A stretch of DNA of 64,000 nt, taken from positions 50,245,422 to 50,309,421 of the forward strand of contig NC_063445.1 in assembly GCF_020379485.1 (NCBI RefSeq), given 5' to 3'. Every line of letters starts with the position of its first letter. The stretch's first letter is position 1. This document shows positions 11,147-21,731 of the stretch, in pieces. This DNA is from Brassica napus (taxonomy: Eukaryota > Streptophyta > Magnoliopsida > Brassicales > Brassicaceae). A model generated the notes under the pieces. The model did no database searches, had not been told where the DNA came from, and was given only the letters and a program-made list of their open reading frames with translations. A program made the translations under genes and the position numbers.

Positions 11147-11700
11147 ACAGCCAGACGACTTCCCAAGTAAGTCGTCTGACGAACAGATCTGGAAAAAAAC
11201 TCGATGTCATACCTTAATATGGTGAGATAAGTTCCTTAGCATACATAAGGCTTCTCCAAGCACACAGAATCACAAACGAAAGTAACCCACCCAGAATCGT
11301 TAGCTTCTATGACTCTATGAACCATAAAAAATTTAGAATCAAAATCTTGGGTTTTTTTAGCTCATTGTGGAGAGAAAGTGAGAGATATGTTGTGTTTAGT
11401 TCACAAGAATGGAAAAAGAAGAAGGGTAAATCGATTTTGGGAGCATTAAGAGCTTCAAATTGGTTGTTCATGGTGGTTGTGGTATTGATGACAATGACAA
11501 TCTTGTAATTACTTGAAGATGATGAGGGTGAGAGAGTAAAAATGTCATTTTCGAAAAAAAAAAGGAAAAAAAAAATTGATGGCATTTTCGTAAATTATAT
11601 GAACTTGTGGGGTGAATAGGGAAAAACCAATTTTCAAAAAAAAAGGAGGTTAATTTTGTGTTTGACTTTAAGTTATAGGTCAATTCTGCAAAAAGCCCTA

Positions 11701-11940
11701 TAAAATATAAGAAAAAATGTAACATATAAGAAAAATATAACATTATAAGGTTTCCTCAGTTTTGTAATTTAAAGTCGTTTTTAAAAAATAAAATATAACA
11801 TATAAGGTTTTCTCATTTTTGTAATTTAAACTCATTTTAAAAAATTCAAAATATAACATATAAGGAAAAATCTAATTTTTTATATGGTTAACGTGATTGT
11901 TTAATTTTTTAATAATATAAAATTTAACAAAAATGAATAA
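11701..11940. repeat. AT-rich tandem repeat
   Basis: Three degenerate copies of a ~65-bp AT-rich unit containing AATATAACATATAAGG and TCATTTTTGTAATTTAAA lie at about 11715-11880. No gene is visible. Confidence 0.6.
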
Positions 11941-12425
11941 AAGCATCTCCAACAGCCCTCTATCCCTTTATTTTTTAAATAGTTTTGCATTTCAATAGTC
12001 TTTTATCTCTTTATTTTTTAATGGGGTGAACAATACACCTTCAAATAAAAAAAGTCACTATTCAGACCCTTTAAACACTATTCACTTTTCACTTTAGTCC
12101 ATACAATTATCTATGTCTTACAATTGCATGATAACTTTTTATATATCATATTTTAGTACTTATCATTATAGTTTATTAAAACTATTTCATTTAAAAATAT
12201 ATTAATTAACATTTTTATATCATTTATAGTTATATTTGATTACATATAATTATATTTTTTCAAAAATATTTTCTCTTAATATCTATGAAATAGTATGTTT
12301 TATTGATTTTTAAAAGTTTAATGATGATATTTAATTATTATACTGTTGAGGACTAAAATATAATATTTTAAAAATTTAAAGAAAATATATAAAGGACCAC
12401 CATTGGAGAACCACCCCTTTATCTA
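11941..12425. mobile_element. MITE-like element bounded by TCTCCAA motifs
   Basis: It starts with AAAGCATCTCCAACAGCCC and ends near CCATTGGAGAACCACCCC, whose inverse reads GGTTCTCCAATGG. The shared terminal TCTCCAA with an AT-rich interior is typical of small TIR elements in Brassicaceae. TIR similarity is short and no TSD was identified, so this is tentative. Confidence 0.35.
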
Positions 12426-13119
12426 TTTATTTTAAGTAGGTTAGGATACAAAAATTGTTATCAAATCTTTATCTTTATTATCAAATTTTTATTATTCATA
12501 GTCATTAATTATCATATATATGTTAATTATATTAGGTAATTTCATAGTTTTTATTTAAGGAAAAAATACACGATTTTTATATTTTAGGTTAATATAATGT
12601 TCCCTAGTAATTAGATTTGGAATAACATTTTTTCAATTGATTATTAAACTGCCACGTAAGGTAAATTAACATCTTAATTGAGTGACATTTAAACAAGATC
12701 TCTTTTTAATTAGTGCAAACTTAAAGTTATAACTTTTTTAATAATCTTTAATTAATATACGGGGATATGTTTGTTGGTATAACCAATCAACTTACATAAA
12801 AATGAATCCAAATATGCGACGTCGACTATGAAAAGAATAGAAATTGGTGAGCAGACGACAAGGCCACAAAACACATGGATCACGTGCGACAAAGTTAGCT
12901 GAGCTGAGCTTACCTTTCCATAGTACGATTTAGTCGAATGGCTTGATCAGAGGTCAATAAGTGAAGAGTTTGGAATTCTATTATTTTATTTTTGTCATCT
13001 AGTAGATTATATTAAAGCATAAAATGAATTAAAAATCAGCAAAAACATCAGTTTTCCCAGAGCCAAGAGCCTGACAAAGATCAAAATTCCTTCGGAGCCA
13101 TGACTGAGAAAATATCGTA
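12426..13119. other. Intergenic region, no gene seen
   Basis: AT-rich up to about 12780, then a more balanced stretch (12790-12990) with an ATCACGTGCG box near 12890 and no coding signal. This may be a remnant of a lost promoter. The last ~100 bases precede the degraded 3' LTR of Ty3 element 1. Confidence 0.4.
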
Positions 13120-14265
13120 CTCGAATCCGAAATTCGCACTGTCGATTTCCGTTTAAATTAGGAAAGATAGAAAACCTTAAATTTCCCAGAGGTCCAATAT
13201 ATCTGCTAAACCACACGCCAATCAATCAGAATACGAAAATATGGACGAAAAATAAATATATGGAATCGAAAAGAGAACAAGAAAGATTTTTATTCCGAAT
13301 CCGCGTTTGAGCGTAACAACAAGGTAAGAGCCTTCGGCCACGAGAGCTGTCGGTGAAATTCCTAGTTCTAGCAACCTAAGACTTGAAAACCTAGTTGAGT
13401 CGCAACTCGATAAGAAAATTGTCTAAATGCTCTAAGTTTTTTGCTCTGAGTAAAATTATTGCCTCCCTCTGGGCCTCCAACTTCGACATTCTTATATACT
13501 CTCCAAGAGGCGGTTTGCTCTTTCCTTTTCTGCCCTCGGCCGAATTTATCGCTTCGCGGAAATATTCCATTTTTCCTCGATCTTCCTGTTTATCCTCAGA
13601 AACTTCACATTTATCCTCTGAACTTGACATTTATCTTCTCCTGCAAAAAAGGGGTAAACCGTCATAACGATTTGGGCTCGATTTCGCATAAGATCACAAG
13701 TGGGCTTTTTGCCGCATTCTGGACCCTTTCGGGCCGTTCTCGGACTTAAGCGTTTTTCACGATTTTATAGAAAGAGCTTTTTTGAAACGACGTCGATCTC
13801 GAAGAACATCCAAACTTCTCATATAGCGTAGGCAGTTAAAGGTGTTTTAGTTTACCGTTGCCGTTTTATAAATCCGAATCTCCTTCGAAAGAGCGAGTTC
13901 TTTGCGGTTTCCAAGCTGTAAAGTTCCGATGGTGACTCCGATCGAGACGAAACAAGAGTCCATTCGATCTGATCACAGAAGAGGGAGCTACGAAAATGGG
14001 ACGAAGGCAGCATGTTCGTTCCAACTCGGCAAATGGGCGAGTTGGACGTCTTGTTCAGTCCAACTCGCCCATTTGGCGAGTTGGACAGCTTGCTCGATCC
14101 AATCCTCCCGTTTGGTGGGTTGGACGTTGGTGTTTTGTTGTCCGGGATCCGTTGTCCAGGGCCTCGAGCAACCTTCCTTGAAGGCTTATCTTGTAAATCC
14201 CTTTCGGACTTGTTATGAAACTTGATTTAGTTCTTCCGTTTCTCTATTCTTTTGAGAATTATCTT
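13120..14265 (-). repeat. 3' LTR of Ty3 element 1, truncated
   Basis: Aligns with 16735-17985, sharing AATTCGCACTGTCGATTTYC, the CTCGGCCGAATTTATC region and TCCCTTTCGGACTTGTTA. The outer end is diverged, and ~80-100 bp at the inner end were lost with the internal deletion. Confidence 0.85.
14022..14128. repeat. Palindromic repeat array in 3' LTR of element 1 (about 2 units)
   Basis: Units pair CCAACTCGCC with GGCGAGTTGG around an ATTT-type centre. Two recognisable palindromes are present here, against about four in the partner LTR. Confidence 0.8.
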
Positions 14266-14412
14266 TTCTTTTATTTTATAGCGCGTTTTTCTGCCATAGC
14301 TTGTGTTCGGCCAGGAAACAACGTCTTGATTGCGTCTGGGATCCCCAGATCGCGCCAATTACGTTATGAGTCGGGAATTTGATGCCTAAGTGGTAGGTCG
14401 ATGGGACTGCCT

Positions 14413-16690
14413 TCATGGCCCATGATGACGTTGTAGATGGTCGGGTGGTCGACGACCGCGAAGTCGACGATTTTCATGACTTCTTTCACCGCGACTGGCA
14501 GTTTGATCGATCCGAGAGATAGATGTCGTGCCCTCGAAACCAGTTAGCGGCTTGGGCGATGGTACGACTTCTCCTACCTCGACGTTCATCCTCTTGAGAG
14601 TGTCGTGGAGGATGACATTGACTGTGCTGCCTGTGTCGATGAGACCCCTTGCGACCTCGAGGTCTCTTATCACTTGATCGATTACGAGTGGATCGCAGTG
14701 GGGCTGGTCGATCCCGCCAGCCTCTTCTTCGTCGAAAGTGATTGCCCCTTACGGGAAGTCGCTGGGCGCGGACCAGGCTAGCGAGTTCGCGCTTGTCTCG
14801 GCCTTATGCTGATAAGATTTGATGGCAGAGACGGTATTGCCACAATACTACGATCCTCCGATGATCATATTGACTCTGGGGCGGCTACTGTTGTTGCCCT
14901 TCTTTTCATGTCTTCTTCCGCGCTTTTCACCCGGTCGGTTCCCTTGGAAAGAGTTTTCCGATTGGGGAGCCTTATCGTTTCTTGGGAGGCGATCCGAGTT
15001 GCGGACGAGGTCTTTTATGCTTGATACTTCGGCGAGTTCTCCTGCAAGCAGTTTTGCGGCCAGACTTGCGCCGAGAACTTTACAATTAACGGTTGAGTGG
15101 CCGTGATGAAAGTCGCAGAAGACGTTCTCGTCGTAGTTTGGATTTTGGGTCCACGTATTACCCGTCGTCCGGCCTTGCTCTGGTTCAGAATTGATGGCGT
15201 AGTTGTGTGCTCCCTGGGTCTCTTCTTCCCCGCGATAGACGTTTTTGTCATTTCGTGGGTTTTTCTTTTTTGACTTCTGATCCGACCCAGGATCCTTTGA
15301 CGACGTCTCCGTCGGCTTTTGTTTTTGCGACAAGACCTTCGTCTCTTCCTCGATGATTATGTAGTCCGCGGCCTTTGTGGAGCGCGTCCTGGATTGTACG
15401 CGGCATGTCCAAGGTTGTCCACTTCCTGAGCTTCGACTTGTACCAGAGCGTCTTTCAAAGCGCATCTATGGCCATTTTGTCGCTGATTCCGCTGACTCTA
15501 GCCATCACGGTTTTGAACCGTTTTATTAAGTCGCGGAGAGACTCGTCTTCTCCCTGGGATAAACTCCAGAGGTCGACGTCAGAGGTTTATCGATATATGA
15601 ACATAGTGTACTGTTTGAGAAACTCCGAAGCGAGTTGGCAGAAACTCCCGATAGAGTTTCACTTCAGACGAGAGAACCACTCAAGCGCCGCTTCGCGGAG
15701 GTTCTCGACGAAGAGGCGGCATTCGCCGGCATCCCTTTCACTGTCTCTAAACTTGGCTCTTCCCATCGGGATCTGGAAAGCCTGCAAGTGTGCCTTGGGA
15801 TCGGTTGTACTGTCGTAAGAAGCCACTTTGAGATTTCCAGGATCCGAAACTCTAGTCTTGGTGATGCAGGTAGTGAAGGGTGTTTTTCGAGCCTCCTCGA
15901 GGAGCTGGTCGATCTTGGGTGCAGTGCTAGTAGCGTGATGGATTTTGGATTTCACCGCTCTAATTTCCGCAGCTGTCTTCATGATATGATCACGAAGGTC
16001 GCGAATCTTGGATTTTTCGCTAGCAGATTTCCGACCTTGTCGGCGTTTGCCGCGAGTAGTCCGAGTTTGCTCCTCGGCCAGTTCCTCTTGTTTGTCCCAA
16101 AAGATGGCTTCTTCCTCTTGGGTCATAGGGTCGTCGAACTGGAAATCATCCCGAGCCGCTCGGCTCCTTGTTCGGCGTGGGTGCACATCTTCATCTTCAT
16201 CCGTAGGTTCGGAGTGACTGCTAGAATCCAAATCGACGCGTTCAATTTCTTCATCCTCTTCACCTTCCTTTATAAGAGGAAGGTCTTCCGGCTCTTTCCG
16301 CGTTGGCGCGGGAGTAGTTTCATCAGGATTTTGTCAAGACGATTTCCTCTACGCGTTGGCAGACCGGTCGACAGGAATCATGAAATCGAGTCTTCTTCCG
16401 CGGATTCGGGTTGCTTCACGCGGAAGAACGGCCCTGGTTCTCGCTGTTAGGCCTTAAACCTGTTTAGCGAGAGAACTCATGACCTTGTCTTGTTCTGCTA
16501 ACTTCTTTTCGAAGTTTGAGAACATCTTCTTGACTTCCTCGAACGCTGCGGTGTTTGCATCGGTGTTGACCGCGGTTACGTTCCTTGCTGGAGTCTTCTC
16601 AACGTTGTCGGCGGCGGCAGTGCCGTCAAGAGTTTTTTTGGTTATTGAGATCGTCGGCTGGCATGTCTGGGTGAGCGTTGGTGGCTGAGA
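14413..16690 (-). pseudogene. gag and protease remnant of Ty3 element 1
   Basis: Capsid-nucleocapsid precursor and start of the aspartic protease of a Tat-type Ty3 element. Reading on the minus strand: a Lys/Glu-rich probable coiled coil (about 16640-16470) ends at a stop. The gag core follows (16231-15659), with the retrotransposon-gag signature [17 protein letters not shown] at its end. After a frame change, the C-terminal gag lies at 15465-14848, with a Lys-rich stretch, [10 protein letters not shown] and [11 protein letters not shown] protease fragment with LIDTGST is at 14673-14413. At least two frame disruptions and a truncation inside the protease make it non-functional. Best viewed as the gag half of a deletion derivative. 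Confidence 0.85.
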
Positions 16691-16699
16691 GTTAGATTG

Positions 16700-16730
16700 A
16701 TCCGTACCCCCCCTCCTTCTAGCGCCAAAC
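16700..16730 (-). other. Primer-binding-site region of Ty3 element 1
   Basis: Immediately inside the 5' LTR, on the minus strand, the sequence reads GTTTGGCGCTAGAAGGAGG, in the place where the minus-strand primer tRNA pairs. The tRNA species was not assigned. The same tract occurs in element 2 with one difference in the first half. Confidence 0.6.
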
Positions 16731-17108
16731 TGTGGGAACCAAAATTCGCACTGTCGATTTTCGTTTAAATTAGGAAAGATAGGAAACCCTAAATTTCCAG
16801 AGGTCCCGAATATCTGCTAAACGACACGCAAAGCAATCAGAAAACGAAAGTATGGACGAAAAATAAATATATGGAATCGAAAAGAGAGCAAGAAATGTTT
16901 TTATTCCGAATCCGCGTTTGAGCGTAACAACAAGCTAAGAGCCTTCGGCCACGAGAGCTGTCGGCGAGATTCCTAGTTCTAGCAACTTAAGACTTAAAAA
17001 CCTAGTTGAGTCGCAGGTCGATAACAAAAACGAAAAATTGCCTAAATGCTCAAAGTTTTTTGCTCTGAGTAAAATTATTGCCTCTCTCTGTCCCTCCAAC
17101 TTCGACAT

Positions 17109-17118
17109 CCTTATATAC
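17109..17118 (-). promoter_or_regulatory. TATA-like box in LTR of element 1
   Basis: GTATATAAGG on the minus strand, matching the equivalent position in the LTR of element 2 (27171-27180). Likely the U3 promoter. Confidence 0.55.
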
Positions 17119-17637
17119 TCTCCAAGAGGCGGTTTGCTCTTTCCTTTTCTGCCCTCGGCCGAATTTATCACTTCGCGGAAATATTCAATTTTTCCTCGAT
17201 CTTCCTGTTTATCCTCGGAAACTTCACATTTATCCTCCGAACTTGACATTTATCTTCTGCTGCAAAAAAGGGATAAACCGTCATAAAGATTTGGGCTCGA
17301 TTTCAAATAAGATCGCAAGTGGGCTTTTGCCGCATTCTGGACCCTTTCGGGCCGTTCTCGGACTTAAGCGTGTTTCACGATTTTATAGAAAGAGCTTTTT
17401 TGAAACGATGTTGATCTCGAAGAACATCCAAACTTCTCGTATAGCGTAGGCAGTTCAAGGTGTTTTAGTTTACCGTTACCATTTTATACGAGAAATCCGA
17501 ATCTCCTTCGAGAGAGCGAGTTCTTTGCGGTTTCCAAGTTGTAAAGTTCCGATGATGACTCCGATCGAGACGAAACAACAGTCCATTCGATCCGATCACA
17601 GAAGAGGGAGCTACGAGAATGGGACGAAGGTAGCATG

Positions 17638-17842
17638 TTCGGTCCAACTCGCCCATTTAGCGAGTTGGACGGCTTGCTCGATCCAACTTGCCACGGCTTC
17701 GGTCTGTCCAACTCGCCCATTTGGCGAGTTGGACGGCTTTCTCGGTCCAACTCGCCTATTTGGCGAGTTGGACTAACCCAACTCGCTAAATGGGTGAGTT
17801 GGACGGCTTGCTCGATCCAATCCTCCAGTTTGGTGGGTTGGA
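17638..17842. repeat. Palindromic repeat array in 5' LTR of element 1 (about 4 units)
   Basis: Repeated arms CCAACTCGCC...GGCGAGTTGG are separated by short linkers such as CGGCTTGCTCGATCC. One unit is inverted in its central ATTTGG (AACTCGCTAAATGGGTGAGTT). Copy number differs from the partner LTR at 14.0 kb. Confidence 0.85.
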
Positions 17843-18061
17843 CGTTGGTGTTTCGTTGTCCGGGATCGGTTGTCCGGGGCCTCGTGCAACCTTCCTTGAA
17901 GGCTTATCTTGTAAATCCCTTTCGGACTTGTTACGAAACTTGATTTAGTTCTTCCGTTTCTCTATTCTTTTGAGAATGATCTTTTTTTTTTGAAGAAGAA
18001 GAAGACGTTTCTCGGGAAGTTTCAGACTTTGATTTCGTCGTAACCGATTTTGACCCCAACA

Positions 18062-18577
18062 ATACTCCTTCCAAAATCCAACAAGAGATAAACAAACTAA
18101 TTGGACAAAACACTAGAGCCTAAAATACACAGAAATTAAGAAAGAGAATACTCAAATTTCCGATGAGTCTCAGATTCGTCAACCTGAACCTATGATTGCA
18201 ACTTGAAAGGAAGACCTAAAAAATCTCCAACTTAAAAGATATGGAACCATACCATTAGCTCCAAGGAAGGCCTTAAGATCATCTATCCACTGAAACAATG
18301 CAAGTTGGTGAAGACCTTGAAAATGGCTCAGCAGCACAAAGAACCTACACCCGTTCTAACCGAAGCGGAACACTATTAGCACCATAATCTAAAACTTAAA
18401 ACTAAAATAAATGCAACAAAAATCAATCAGTTTTTAACCTAATTAGAACAAAAACTAACTGTGGTTTATTTTAGACGAATATATAAAACTCAATGTACCC
18501 AAACAATGGGTAAGTGAATCATTCATGGTTCTTATATTCAAAATCAGAGGTGTAACTAAATCATCGATTAAAAACTA
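18062..18577. other. Host DNA island between Ty3 elements 1 and 2, unidentified
   Basis: About 0.5 kb of moderately AT-rich DNA without LTR similarity. On the minus strand around 18345-18200 an open stretch of some 50 codons includes LALFQWIDDLKAFLGANG, which looks protein-like and is followed by a GT. It could be an exon of a disrupted gene, but I do not recognise it and no start, stop or second exon could be fixed. Confidence 0.35.
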
Positions 18578-18582
18578 ACAAA

Positions 18583-20243
18583 TGTGGGAACCGAAATTCA
18601 CACTGTCGATTTCCGTTTAAATAAGGAAACTAGGAAAACCCTAATTTCCCAGAGGACCCGGAAATCTGCTAATTACAACACGTCAAGCAATCAGAACACG
18701 AGAATAACAACGATAAGAATAAGAAATCGAAAAAGAGAGCAAAGTAGATCTTATTCCGAATCTGCGTATGAGCGTTTACAACAAGGTATAAGCCTGGGCT
18801 CGAGAGCTGTCGGCGAGATTCCTAGTTCTAGCAACCCTAAGACGGCTAAACCTAATTGAGTCGCAGCTCGAAATAACAAAAACGGAAAATTGCCTAAATT
18901 GCTCTAAGTGCTAAGTTTGCTCTGAAAAGTCCTCCCCCCATGCTCCTCGCCTAGGACTCCTTATATACTAGCTCCAAGGTCGGTTTACGCTTTTACTCTT
19001 CTGCCCTTAAGCCATCATAGCATAAAAATGGAGATATTCCATTTTTCCCGATCTTCCAATTATCTTCAAAACTTCCGTATTTATCCGCGGAAACTTGACA
19101 TTTATCCTTCCTTGTGGACCAAGCGTAAACCATGCTGCGGTTTACGGGCTTTTGGTTAAGAACTCGTAGGATGGGCCTCGAGTCGTGTTTTAGATCCCTT
19201 TGGGCCGTCTTCCGACTCAACACGTTTACTACGAATTCTTTTCGATAAAGAACGAACTTTCCGCGGTTTCTAATCTGCGAAGTTTGATTGATGGATTTGA
19301 ATAGCGGAAAACATGGATTGCGCTTGCTACGGTCTTCGGGAGATAGCATTCGAAGGTTTGAAGAGAATGCATGGATTGATGTCGTATCGATGTTCGGAAG
19401 GGTTCGATCGCTACACAGCGACTGGACTTTGGCTCGAGCCCGGTTGCTACGTAGCGACCGAGTGGGAGCTTTAGCTCGAGCTCGGTCGCTACGTAGCGAC
19501 CAAGCGGGACGAGCGCTCGGTCGCTATGTAGCGACCGAGCCTTGGGTTGAGCTTGGTCACTACGTAGGGACCGAGCAGGACGATCGCTCGGTCGCTACGT
19601 AGAGACCAAGCCTTGGCTTGAGCTCGGTCGCTACGTAGCGACCGAGCGGAACGATCGCCTGGTCGCTACGTAGTGACCGAGCTTTGGCTCGAGGTCGGTC
19701 GCTACGTAGCGACCGAGTACGTAGCGACCGATCGGGACAAGCGCTCGGTCGCTACGTAGCGACCGAGCCTTGGCTTGAGTTCGGTCGCTACGTAGCGATC
19801 GTCCCGTAGAGACCGAGCTTTGGCTACGTACCGATCGTCCCGTAGCGACCGAGCTTTGGCTCGAGCTCGGTCGCTACGTAGCGACCGAGCCTTGGCTTGA
19901 GCTCGGTCGCTACGGGACGATCGCTCGGTCGCTACGTAGCGACCGAGCGGGAGCTTTGGCTCGAGCTCGGTCTCTACGTAGCGACCGAGCGGGACGAGTG
20001 CTCGGTCGCTACGTAGCGACAGAACGGGACAAGCGCTCGCTACGTAGCAACCGAGCGGGACGGACGTTCGGTCGCTGCTTAACGACCTGTTTCGAGCTTT
20101 CGTTGGACATCTCGATTCTTTCTTCCGTAAAGCTTTTTCGTAAGGAAGAATCTATTTCGAAAAGTACTCTTCGGAGAAATTCTTATTTTCTTCCTCGGAC
20201 GTTTTGAATGTTAAATTTGTCGTAACCGTTTTTGACCCCAACA
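18583..20243 (-). repeat. 3' LTR of Ty3 element 2 (1661 bp)
   Basis: Begins TGTGGGAACC and ends TTGACCCCAACA on the plus strand. It is 252 bp longer than the partner LTR, and the difference lies in the palindromic array at 19.4-20.1 kb. Confidence 0.93.
19404..20075. repeat. Array of ~16 palindromic units in 3' LTR of element 2
   Basis: Each full unit is a 26-bp perfect palindrome: GCTCGGTCGCTAC followed by its own reverse complement, centred on TACGTA. Linkers of ~10-15 bp alternate between GGGACGAGC-like and CTTGGCTTGA-like strings, giving a period of about 36-42 bp. About 16 recognisable units were counted by eye, several with single substitutions or broken centres. Confidence 0.92.
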
Positions 20244-20262
20244 GTTAGCCCCCCAGCCCGTT
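20244..20262 (-). other. Polypurine tract of Ty3 element 2
   Basis: On the minus strand GGGCTGGGGGGCTAAC directly precedes the 3' LTR start (TGTTGGGGTC), as expected for the plus-strand primer. Confidence 0.75.
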
Positions 20263-20381
20263 AGAGTTGTGACTCTAGCGGGCGGATAGATGACTTTGAC
20301 AAGTTTAAGTGTATTGGACGAAATTGACATTTTAAACTCCGCGGAAAAAAGTTGTCGGGACGATATTCCGAATCCATACTT

Positions 20382-20391
20382 CTATAAGTAG
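20382..20391 (+). promoter_or_regulatory. TATA-like box of the antisense gene in element 2
   Basis: CTATAAGTAG about 110 bp upstream of the ATG at 20493, followed by a pyrimidine-rich leader (20400-20490) like a plant 5' UTR. Element 3 has a comparable TATAAATA at a similar distance from its antisense gene. Confidence 0.5.
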
Positions 20392-20492
20392 TGAGCTCTT
20401 TTCATTCATTTTCTTCACACCTTCCCTTCTTCATTCCTTCAAACTCATTCAAAAATTAAAAAACTCTCTAGTTTCATAACTTTCCTTTCAAC

Positions 20493-21731
20493 ATGTCTTC
20501 CTCCCAAGGTGATAAGAAGGATTCCGACGTCGAGATGGGCGAGGCCACTTCTCCGGCTCCGGTTCTAACTTCTCCGGTGGAAGCGCCGGCTTGTGTTGCC
20601 GGTCATCTTTGTTTCCGAGAGGAACTAGTTCGTCGTCAAGCCGAGAAAGAACTAGCTCAAGCTGGCTCTGAGTTTCCGTCTTCTTCCGCGCAGGTCGTTG
20701 CCTCGTGTCATGGGACCGAAGTCATGGCTCTTCTCCCGCAAGCCCTACCTGCAGGATCTTCCACGACTCCGATCCTTGTCGAGGACAAGGAGAAGGCCGC
20801 TGACTCTATGCCTCCTCCTCCAGCCAGAAAAGACGTCGTTCTGGCATTGCGTGCTCCTAGCGCTGTCTTGGCTACTCAGCCTAAGAGTCGGAAGAGGAAA
20901 CTTGCCAAGAGTGGTGACGGGGAGAATTCACAGCGAGGCGGATCGAGCCTAGCATCGGGACTTCGTGGAAAGGTTTATCTCTTGTTTGAATTCTCGATCG
21001 TCTTTTGTGCATTCTTTTCTCGGACTTAGTCTTGAGAATTTTCAGCGTTCGCAGTTCATATCGTTGATCGATAGGATGATCGGCGAATGTGGTTCTGAGA
21101 TCAGTCGCCTTTCCGGGGAGTTGGTGGAGCTTCAGGGCAGATGGTCCGAAACCGAGGCCATGTTGACGGCTGTAAAGTCTCTCACTCTGCGAAAGTGTCG
21201 AAGCTCGAGGTTGCGATAGGAGAGCTTGAGAGGGACCTTGGGAAGACGGTGAGTTCCTTACTTAAGGAAAAGAAGGCCAGGAAGGCCAAATCCTCGGAGG
21301 TGCGTCGACTCCAGCGTCAGATCGAGAGTGACGCGGGACTAGCGCGCCGTGGGATCCGAGAGGCTACGGATGCCCATCGCGCGGAGTTTCAAGCTCGCTT
21401 GGCAAAGATTTCTGCTTCCCTGGGTTCCCTCGAGTGTATCCGGAGCAGGGATCTAGCTTTGGCGACGATTGAGGGCGGGATGGCCGTGGTTCGGTCGTTC
21501 CAAAGTGAGACTCCCCCGACCTTGGAGGCCGAAGAGGCCCGACTGTCAGGCTGCAAGGGAGATATGGCGGCCGAGAATGGAGATTTTGGTCTCGTCCAGG
21601 CCGACCTGAAATCCGCGTGCTTCCTTCCGACGTGTTCAGAAGACCCAGAGGGAAAAGACCCGATGGTCGGAGAAAACGGAGGTGGCGCGGCTCTAGGCTC
21701 GGACGAGGCAGCGGGTGAAGAGGGGGCGTAA
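20493..21731 (+). pseudogene. Antisense gene (aORF) of Ty3 element 2
   Basis: Lies between integrase and 3' LTR, on the strand opposite to pol, the known place of antisense ORFs in Tat-lineage elements. Their function is unknown. Exon 1 starts MSSSQGDKKD and is Ser/Pro/Ala-rich with a basic KSRKRKLAKSG patch, a possible nuclear signal. A GT at about 20972 and an AG at about 21045 allow a short intron. The following part is heptad-like and rich in Glu/Arg/Leu, probably a coiled coil (GELVELQGRWSETEAM, then VAIGELERDLGKTVSSLLKE). The frame shifts near 21180 and ends at 21731. The gypsy-type transposon domain seen in element 3 is missing, so this copy looks shortened as well as frameshifted. Confidence 0.65.

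Larger units (their letters stand above)
7516..11700. mobile_element. 4.2-kb non-autonomous TIR element rich in GTCGTC-type palindromes
   Basis: The left end reads TAGGGGTTTTTGCCAAAACT and the inverse of the right end reads TAGGGCTTTTTGCAGAATTG. Weaker similarity continues inward (the ACAACTTGATTTTAA region against ATAACTTAAAGTCAA), suggesting long degenerate terminal inverted repeats as in Mutator-like elements. The flanks (TAAATAAAT and TAAAATATA) are at best a decayed 9-bp TSD. The interior has no convincing gene. It is built from (1) a ~340-bp segment present twice, (2) 20-bp and 11-bp minisatellites, (3) an 0.8-kb inverted repeat, and (4) scattered palindromes of the form GACGACTKA...TMAGTCGTC. 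Superfamily is uncertain. Confidence 0.55.
13120..18061 (-). mobile_element. Ty3 element 1 (Tat-like), gag-protease only, pol deleted
   Basis: The two LTR copies lie in the same orientation (13120-14265 truncated, 16731-18061). Between them, on the minus strand, are a gag remnant and an aspartic-protease fragment. Reverse transcriptase, RNase H, integrase and the polypurine tract are absent: the left LTR breaks off near 14265 and internal sequence resumes inside the protease-coding region. One deletion thus removed ~100 bp of LTR plus the whole pol region. No TSD can be assigned because the left terminus is degraded (the TGTGGGAACC start is not recognisable). Confidence 0.82.
16731..18061 (-). 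repeat. 5' LTR of Ty3 element 1
   Basis: The plus strand starts TGTGGGAACC and ends TTGACCCCAACA, so the element-strand LTR begins TGTTGGGGTC and ends in CA. Length 1331 bp. It contains a TATA-like box on the minus strand and an array of palindromes. An open frame inside it (17249-16935) is present in both LTR copies and is treated as fortuitous. Confidence 0.9.

Noticed and set aside
11307..11743. Overlapping small frames on both strands near the right end of the TIR element
   Set aside because: Overlapping frames in low-complexity poly-A/poly-T DNA without conserved motifs.
13391..13630. LTR-embedded frame beginning MSSSEDKCEV (also at 16935-17249)
   Set aside because: Present in both LTRs simply because LTRs are duplicates; no domain, and the ends differ. 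The comparable LTR frames of element 2 (18993-19349, 27205-27561) were rejected for the same reason.
15635..16450. 271-codon plus-strand frame
   Set aside because: Antisense shadow of the gag remnant of element 1.
19288..20207. Plus-strand frames rich in Arg-Ser-Leu repeats
   Set aside because: Translations of the palindromic LTR array.
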